In this document: piece by piece, positions 8,601-10,887 of the stretch
How the letters are laid out: every line of letters begins with the position of its first letter
How positions within the stretch are numbered: position 1 is the first letter of the stretch
Source: Eubacterium sp.
Lineage (GTDB): Bacteria > Bacillota > Clostridia > Oscillospirales > Acutalibacteraceae
DNA length: 10,887 nucleotides
NCBI GenBank assembly: GCA_014465955.1
Contig: JACTVT010000065.1
Coordinates: 1 to 10,887 of the forward strand
Direction: 5' to 3'
The notes under the pieces: model-generated
What the model saw: the letters and a program-made list of their open reading frames with translations, nothing else
The model's database searches: none
What the model was told of the DNA's origin: nothing
Made by a program: the position numbers and the translations under genes

Positions 8601-9468
8601 CAACCCTGTAACAGAAGCCTCCACGGAAGTAACCCTTGCCCGTATCAATCCTATCCTCTACCGCAGTTATTACTACGATAAGGAAACTGAATGGTACTAT
8701 CTCAACACCCGTTACTATTCTCCTGATATGTGCAGGTTTATCAATGCTGACGGAATTGTTGGTGCAAATCAAGACATTTTGGCATACAATATGTTCGCTT
8801 ATTGCTCTAATGACCCAATTAACAACTGTGATTCCAATGGTCAGGGTAAACTGCGAAATTGGTTAAAAAAAGGCTTAAATAAAATTAAAAACTATATTAA
8901 TAGGACATTTGGATTCTCATTAACATTATCAAAAACTAAAAGAAAAGAACAAACAATAACAAAAAATCATTTAATGTCTATGAAAAAAGGTATAGAAGTA
9001 TCCAGAATATATAATAAAGGATCGTCAAAACCTATAACGGCATATATTAATTGTGAATTATCAGATATTTATTCATCAACTTATGGTATAAAAATTAACA
9101 TATCAAAATTAACACTTGAATTTTCAGGTGGATTTGATAACATAGGTAGAACAATTTCTTGGAACGAAGGTAATTTTACCTATAGTGATACGAAAAAAAT
9201 TAACGCATCAGAAATGTCCATAGTATTTGGAACTTCACTAACAAGAAATTGGGATTATCACAGTGCTTCATATTATAATGAAATGAGTATATATATTGAA
9301 CCCATATTTAAAGCGTTTGCATATGCTTACGCATACAATAATTATAGTGCTACTCCATATCCATATCAACCTCAACCTCAACCTCAACCTCAAGGTCCTT
9401 ATATTAATCCTTTTCCACGTTATGCACCAGCATATATTCATTTGATTATTATTGAGGTGAAATTATGA
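2692..9468 (+). CDS. Giant secreted Rhs/YD-repeat protein with lectin-like modules and variable C-terminal tail
   Basis: An intact 2258-residue exported protein; AAAGGAG (2678-2684) sits seven bases before the ATG. Order: signal peptide (1-29, likely cut after IMA); WapA-like N-terminal region (about 45-307, ending YPIIVDP); DNRLRE-like domain (about 312-486); YD/Rhs start (about 500-835); two jelly-roll modules resembling CBM4_9 (about 838-989, closing WFDDIQLEK, and about 996-1155); short YD stretch (to about 1240); ricin-like trefoil (about 1242-1397) with QRF 1336-1338 and QKW 1390-1392; long YD-repeat core (about 1400-2050) with the Rhs closing signature RYYSPDMCRFINADG (2007-2021). In the family, YD repeats build a hollow shell around a C-terminal domain. 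The tail (2051-2258) is AT-rich, beta/tyrosine-rich and ends with a Pro-Gln run; I recognise no toxin motif. No LPXTG anchor is seen. The next gene overlaps by four bases. Binding, adhesion or contact toxicity are all possible roles. Confidence 0.93.
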   Translation: MNKKFKTIQAIIAMILVVITVTSPVSIMASPTDVTESTEVSEQEIAEDSALPDEKAYILYEDTDKREESTKYFRMSNGTVQAAQYSVPVHFEQNGEWVDYDNTLDEVDADESENSGKILKNKDLTNRTADYSIRLSKKTNGKKFVRLEKDGYKISWYYKNADKSTAEVKKNKTDDDPTTLENLSSTVTYKNVYKNTDFEYIIGSDGVKENIILKSKKAPSEFTAEYKANGLTPVQADDKTIELQAADGTVIYTLTAPFMEDAQGGTSANITLTLIGNNNNAFTVKTSLDSEWLNADDREYPIIVDPVLKTHQDANEVQSAFVSSQNPDKCYKASGTDDMGSLYVGNIYGYGQTESYMKFTKLPALGVADKVVDARLYLGLRKCEVGLPVNVRRLKEDWNEKTVTWHNGPHSDDNISDYLMLTENTDLTSFREVEITDIVRGWYSGDFSNYGISLTTTKTAAAKAWFYSINYTTYPSNRPVLTVSYRNMSGYEDYWSFTDIAAGRGGTASVNNYNGNFIFSQPLTQDAGGNLMPVNISLVYNSNKNNAKYCFIDSRVQTNYQMYIVKTDGEYWDNGYKYYLNDADGTIHWFYFENGSDSVGKDEDGLGYTLNVISVGTDKIEEKANVVITDKDENKMYFDSAGRLIRIKNPADKSIIIKYNDRFKISSVTDGAGREYKYIYSEKNANYLKSIKDPAGRETSFDYSEARLTKVIFADGKEIQLAYNDYNHLGRIEGIDGTKTRIGYDSSKQRRATVLKWCAADEEPLESYTFKYLQNETTIKDLQGRSYAFQFNDFAQTTGTVSNTDGSAQFFKLNSGNSTSGKANKLISESRVLQSTTNYMKNPGFTGGFESYWTYTNDSAGASVTIDSTKKNITDSSVKITKSASNTGRVNAVQTITGLPAGTYTLSAYIFTDGREIPGAGVQMFPEVRDANDKLICNTNIEKTTITDGWERRSVTFDMPANARLTVNMGFGPDAYGTVWFDDIQLEKSENASTFNLVENSAFNNGLTAWSNDGDSSSTITWAGLTGFNNCAKLTGSVDGKYKRQRQYINVSGKKGDVFSYGMWAYAFSAPLNGVKNSETYKPHFEIAIDYYGTNGDWLGCINKYFNPDVKDDWQFLADQIVMPADYSKIAILFTYDHNVNNAYQTGAFCYKEQYGQTYDYDKDGNVTSVVDIAKTNSTFSYYGNQMAKMLNPSGSKYLYNYNNKKQMTNALSSDGLEYGFAYDGNGNLTKTRITSRKPATKIENGKEYFIVNAYSGHAIDSCEINTPVKTTPYIRAAANSYSAGKLTWTAESSGKTDVFYLKASAFSNAYMDVKSASSSAGAELQLHAGNKSNAQRFQLIKQDDGSFAIYTEASDFKMCVNGQYGDKEIKDRRIVKQSTCDKSKLYESQKWYFYPAEQTYDKTIVTETEYTSSGNFVSKSVDERGNSTSYAYDENKGTLSSVTNAENVETQYTYDPNNNSLLSVSSSGVTNSYDYSKDKLQNINVNGALQYKFEYDKFGRTTANKVGNGSNWKTLSKMDYNAAGLLAKQTYGNGDYVDFSYDKFDRQTEKKYNGDDNQRVTYSYGNNGSVAQITDYFTNSNTRFTYDLAERVVSQREYSGTAKNGGELLSYTDFTYADKTNYLTGIKHFSPLGTQNIGYTFGVQKDGEMPDQIYKVTWNGNEKVKYTYDNLGRLTTKHIGSFDTSFTYEDVTIADENRTTTLIKSVSTPTGTLTYEYDKLGNILSVTDGTFTTSYEYDSLNQLTRVNDEKAGKTYTYSYTNGNITEQNEYDYTVGVDALIDPNNTKTWEYNDSTWSDLLTNYNGTPITYDEIGNPLTIGSKELSWTGRQLQGWEDEENSVSYSYNGDGLRTSKTVNGTKTEYYYNGSILAGQKTGDDTLVFMYDNNSDIFGFIYNDTEYYYIKNAQNDVIAIADADGNVLVKYFYDAWGKITSITKADGSDITDLENDLSQNILNISTGESTPVLDENGNPVTEASTEVTLARINPILYRSYYYDKETEWYYLNTRYYSPDMCRFINADGIVGANQDILAYNMFAYCSNDPINNCDSNGQGKLRNWLKKGLNKIKNYINRTFGFSLTLSKTKRKEQTITKNHLMSMKKGIEVSRIYNKGSSKPITAYINCELSDIYSSTYGIKINISKLTLEFSGGFDNIGRTISWNEGNFTYSDTKKINASEMSIVFGTSLTRNWDYHSASYYNEMSIYIEPIFKAFAYAYAYNNYSATPYPYQPQPQPQPQGPYINPFPRYAPAYIHLIIIEVKL
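9367..9393 (+). repeat. CAACCT hexanucleotide tandem repeat in the Rhs tail
   Basis: Four exact CAACCT units plus a final CAA encode alternating Gln-Pro. Copy-number change would lengthen or shorten a Pro-Gln linker two residues at a time without breaking frame. A short Ala-Tyr alternation lies just upstream in the protein. Confidence 0.85.
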
Positions 9469-10106
9469 TATCTACAATTATTACATTAATTATAGGCGCA
9501 ATAGTATTTATTGTTTTAAGTATAATATTCAGAAAAAGCAATTCTCTTAAATTAAAAAATAAGAGTATACCATTATCTCTTGTCATTTCAATAATACTTA
9601 CAGTAATATTATCTTTTGTTCCATTTGAAAATGCATTTATGAGTTTTTCTTCACCGCAAAAAGCATTTTCCTATTCTTACGATAGCGAAATTAAAGCAAT
9701 TTTAGATGGAGAAAATTCAACAATGATTATAGCAGATGATAATAACACTGACCAAATTGATATAATCCCAAAAACAAAAGAAAAAGATAAATGGAAAATC
9801 GGTATGGGCTACAATATAAAAAGTGTTGCTAATCTTAAAGGTAATGGCTTTTATGTGTTTATTGATACCTATGATAAATCAAAGGATTACTATATTTATA
9901 TCACTACTATGAATATGGAAAATTGCGAAATTACAGATAACTGTAATTCTGAATTTCAATTAATCCCGGATAAACCAAACAGTTATTATAAAAATTATGC
10001 TGCATATATTAAAAATTTTAATAAAAATTACTCAATTTTTATCAATAACGAAGAAATAAAACTAAGTGAACTTACTCCCATTATGGAAAACACAGAATTA
10101 TCTTAG
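9465..10106 (+). CDS. Two-TM membrane protein overlapping the Rhs gene; candidate immunity or tail partner
   Basis: A 213-residue protein I do not recognise. It has two hydrophobic segments (about 3-22 and 35-52) and a hydrophilic region from about 55 to the end, rich in Asn, Asp and Lys. The loop between the segments carries R23, K24, K29, K31 and K33; by the positive-inside rule it is cytoplasmic, which puts the large C-terminal part outside the cell. The ATG at 9465 overlaps the Rhs stop as ATGA, with GAGGTGA (9454-9460) as ribosome site, so translation is probably coupled. It shares the low GC of the Rhs tail. In polymorphic toxin loci this position usually holds the immunity gene, which makes that the leading guess. 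It could instead help export or retain the Rhs protein. No motif proves either. Confidence 0.85.
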   Translation: MISTIITLIIGAIVFIVLSIIFRKSNSLKLKNKSIPLSLVISIILTVILSFVPFENAFMSFSSPQKAFSYSYDSEIKAILDGENSTMIIADDNNTDQIDIIPKTKEKDKWKIGMGYNIKSVANLKGNGFYVFIDTYDKSKDYYIYITTMNMENCEITDNCNSEFQLIPDKPNSYYKNYAAYIKNFNKNYSIFINNEEIKLSELTPIMENTELS

Positions 10107-10110
10107 GTAC

Positions 10111-10133
10111 AACAATGATTAACCTCATTGTTT
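10111..10133 (+). terminator. Hairpin after the two-TM gene
   Basis: AACAATGA (10111-10118) pairs with TCATTGTT (10125-10132) around a six-base loop, four bases after the stop codon. Only three T residues end the structure, so it is a weak terminator candidate for the Rhs operon. Confidence 0.45.
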
Positions 10134-10136
10134 ACT

Positions 10137-10189
10137 ACGGTGGGCGGTTTTTTCCCTCAAATTTTTATTATTTTACCGCCGCCCACCGT
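10137..10189. repeat. GC-rich inverted repeat with AT-rich centre
   Basis: ACGGTGGGCGG (10137-10147) and its exact reverse complement (10179-10189) flank a 31-base T-rich centre. The sharp GC contrast and perfect arms suggest a short palindromic element or a strong RNA hairpin. The T run after the left arm is inside the loop, not after the stem. Confidence 0.6.
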
Positions 10190-10228
10190 TATATCAATAA
10201 CTTACCACAAAATAATTAAATTCAACAC

Positions 10229-10315
10229 CGTAGGGCGGGGAATTTGCAATTCGGCAGACCCTTTTGTCTGCTACGCAGACATTTCCCCTAACAGGGGAAT
10301 AACCCTCACCCCGCC
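10229..10315. repeat. Multi-hairpin GC-rich element bounded by GGCGGGG/CCCCGCC
   Basis: GGCGGGG (10234-10240) pairs with CCCCGCC (10309-10315). Inside are three more hairpins: GAATT/AATTC (10240-10252), TGTCTGC/GCAGACA (10265-10281) and TTCCCCT/AGGGGAA (10283-10299). The result is cloverleaf-like but has no tRNA features. It begins CGTAGGG, resembling the start of the 2343 and 10335 repeats. Confidence 0.5.
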
Positions 10316-10334
10316 GCAAAATAACGAAAACTCT

Positions 10335-10362
10335 GTAGGGTGCGGCGTCCTCGACGCTCCCG
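10335..10362. repeat. Dispersed GC-rich hairpin repeat, copy B
   Basis: Starts with the same GTAGGGTGCGGC as copy A at 2343 and folds as GCGTC (10345-10349)/GACGC (10353-10357) with loop CTC. Relative to copy A both sides of one stem pair have changed together (A-T to G-C), which keeps the stem. Confidence 0.6.
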
Positions 10363-10442
10363 GTCGCTCTCAGTAGGGTTTGAGAAATAAGAGATTTCAG
10401 GTCTCTGAAAGTCTCACAAAAAATCTCAATAAAACAGAAAAG

Positions 10443-10484
10443 AAAAAATCGTCCTTAAATCAACAGCAGATTGAGGACGATTTT
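10443..10484. terminator. Bidirectional terminator-like hairpin
   Basis: AAAATCGTCCT (10445-10455) pairs with AGGACGATTTT (10474-10484), an 11-bp perfect stem with an 18-base loop. An A run (10443-10448) on the left and TTTT on the right give a T tract on either strand. It fits a site between convergent transcripts: the Rhs operon from the left and the minus-strand gene from the right. Confidence 0.5.
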
Positions 10485-10510
10485 GGACTTTTTAAGGCTA
10501 TTTTACATAG

Positions 10511-10540
10511 AAAAAGCGGTGACATTGTTAATGTCACCGC
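10511..10540 (-). terminator. Minus-strand intrinsic terminator
   Basis: GCGGTGACATT (10516-10526) pairs perfectly with AATGTCACCGC (10530-10540) around GTT. The five A residues at 10511-10515 read as a T tract on the minus strand directly after the stem. This GC-rich 11-bp stem is a convincing terminator for transcription coming from the right, either the partial gene at the window end or the original tRNA transcript. Confidence 0.75.
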
Positions 10541-10587
10541 CTGCTGGCAGAGGTATAAAAACCTGCTACGCAGAACCTTGATAAATT

Positions 10588-10620
10588 AAAGGATTCGAAC
10601 CTTAAATGACGGAGTCAGAG
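10588..10620 (-). other. tRNA-Gln(CUG)-like 3' half; possible integration-site remnant
   Basis: Read on the minus strand, CTCTGAC (10620-10614) is a complete anticodon loop with anticodon CTG (Gln). TCCGT follows as the 3' side of the anticodon stem, then CATT, then a T arm AAGG/TTCGAAT/CCTT. The 5' side of the anticodon stem is absent: TACCG stands where ACGGA is expected, so resemblance stops at the loop edge. The sequence after the T arm does not look like an acceptor stem with CCA. It is therefore not a working tRNA. Integrases often recombine at the anticodon or T loop and leave such a half copy. Confidence 0.5.
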
Positions 10621-10743
10621 CGGTAGGAACAACTAAAATATATGCCGTAATTAAGGCAAATTTCAGTACTTAGTGTCTGCCGAATGTCTGCTTTTCAAAA
10701 TTTTCAGATTTCGGGATTATAGTATCTTGACATTAGGTGGTAA

Positions 10744-10887
10744 CTAATACTTAATCAGTTCAACTTTATTACCCATATTATCAGTATAATAAATCGAATC
10801 AATTTCATCTTTTGATTTCCAGCGTACATTCAAATCGTTATATGATAGCCCTTTATTTTTCAACAACAAATCAATATTTAATTTACT
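10744..10887 (-). CDS. Partial gene, C-terminal 47 residues of an unidentified protein
   Basis: An open frame on the minus strand enters from the right edge and stops at TAG (10746-10744). The visible end is charged and hydrophilic (it includes NVRWKSKDEID and closes VELIKY), with no signal, membrane segment or known motif. The start lies outside the window. Its low GC resembles the Rhs tail and two-TM gene, so it could be accessory DNA. Transcription would run towards the tRNA-like fragment and the minus-strand terminator. With so little visible it could be a chance frame. Confidence 0.5.
   Translation of the reverse strand, partial: SKLNIDLLLKNKGLSYNDLNVRWKSKDEIDSIYYTDNMGNKVELIKY

Noticed and set aside
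2692..9468. Possible frameshift or gene fusion in the Rhs gene
   Set aside because: The frame is continuous from signal peptide to tail and all domains follow in a plausible order; no sign of a broken gene.
10128..10376. 82-codon frame after the two-TM gene
   Set aside because: It translates three GC-rich inverted repeats and has no ribosome site; repeat by-product.
10380..10589. 69-codon TTG-started frame
   Set aside because: It passes through two strong terminator hairpins, the purine-rich bases are too close to the TTG, and the composition follows the palindromes.
10727..10755. TTGACA as a plus-strand promoter near the right edge
   Set aside because: No acceptable -10 at 16-18 bases, and no plus-strand gene follows in the window.
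1..10887. CRISPR array or transposase gene
   Set aside because: No regularly spaced repeats and no frame with transposase or integrase motifs were seen.

Overview
The window looks like chromosomal DNA of a low-GC Bacillota, most likely a gut-type Clostridia member (Oscillospiraceae/Ruminococcaceae-like). The reasons are the AT-rich intergenic DNA, a LytTR regulator paired with an HPK10-type kinase, a very large secreted Rhs/YD-repeat protein, and short GC-rich palindromic repeats between genes. The genus is inference; no marker gene is present.

Layout. Positions 1-95 hold a possible promoter and a 12-bp palindrome with a T tract. Positions 96-794 encode a LytTR response regulator and 950-2245 its likely partner, a multi-pass membrane GHKL histidine kinase. 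The 155-base gap between them is almost entirely foldable into hairpins, including a terminator-like one and a possible three-way junction just before the kinase start. Positions 2246-2691 carry no gene but a string of palindromes: one copy of a dispersed hairpin repeat, two good terminators, and a 24-base imperfect direct repeat at the two ends of the array. Positions 2692-9468 are one uninterrupted 2258-residue gene for a secreted protein: signal peptide, WapA-like N-terminal region, DNRLRE-like domain, YD repeats, two carbohydrate-binding-like jelly-roll modules, more YD repeats, a ricin-like trefoil, a long YD/Rhs core with its closing motif, then a 208-residue variable tail. The tail is much more AT-rich than the core. 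The gene at 9465-10106 overlaps the Rhs stop by four bases and encodes a two-TM protein, the natural candidate for an immunity or tail partner.

Positions 10107-10743 are non-coding: a terminator-like hairpin, three GC-rich palindromic repeats, a bidirectional terminator, a clear minus-strand terminator, and a piece matching the 3' half of a minus-strand tRNA-Gln(CUG) gene from the anticodon loop through the T arm. Such a half is what an integrase attachment site usually looks like. Positions 10744-10887 hold the 3' end of an unidentified minus-strand gene.

Working model: the two-component system is probably a sensor for an outside signal, but no AgrB/AgrD-type peptide gene lies beside it, so the signal is unknown. 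Whether it controls the Rhs gene cannot be told from sequence; several terminators between them suggest separate transcription. The Rhs core, swapped AT-rich tail and overlapping membrane gene have the layout of a polymorphic toxin locus, but the tail matches no toxin fold I recognise, so the toxin/immunity reading is inference.
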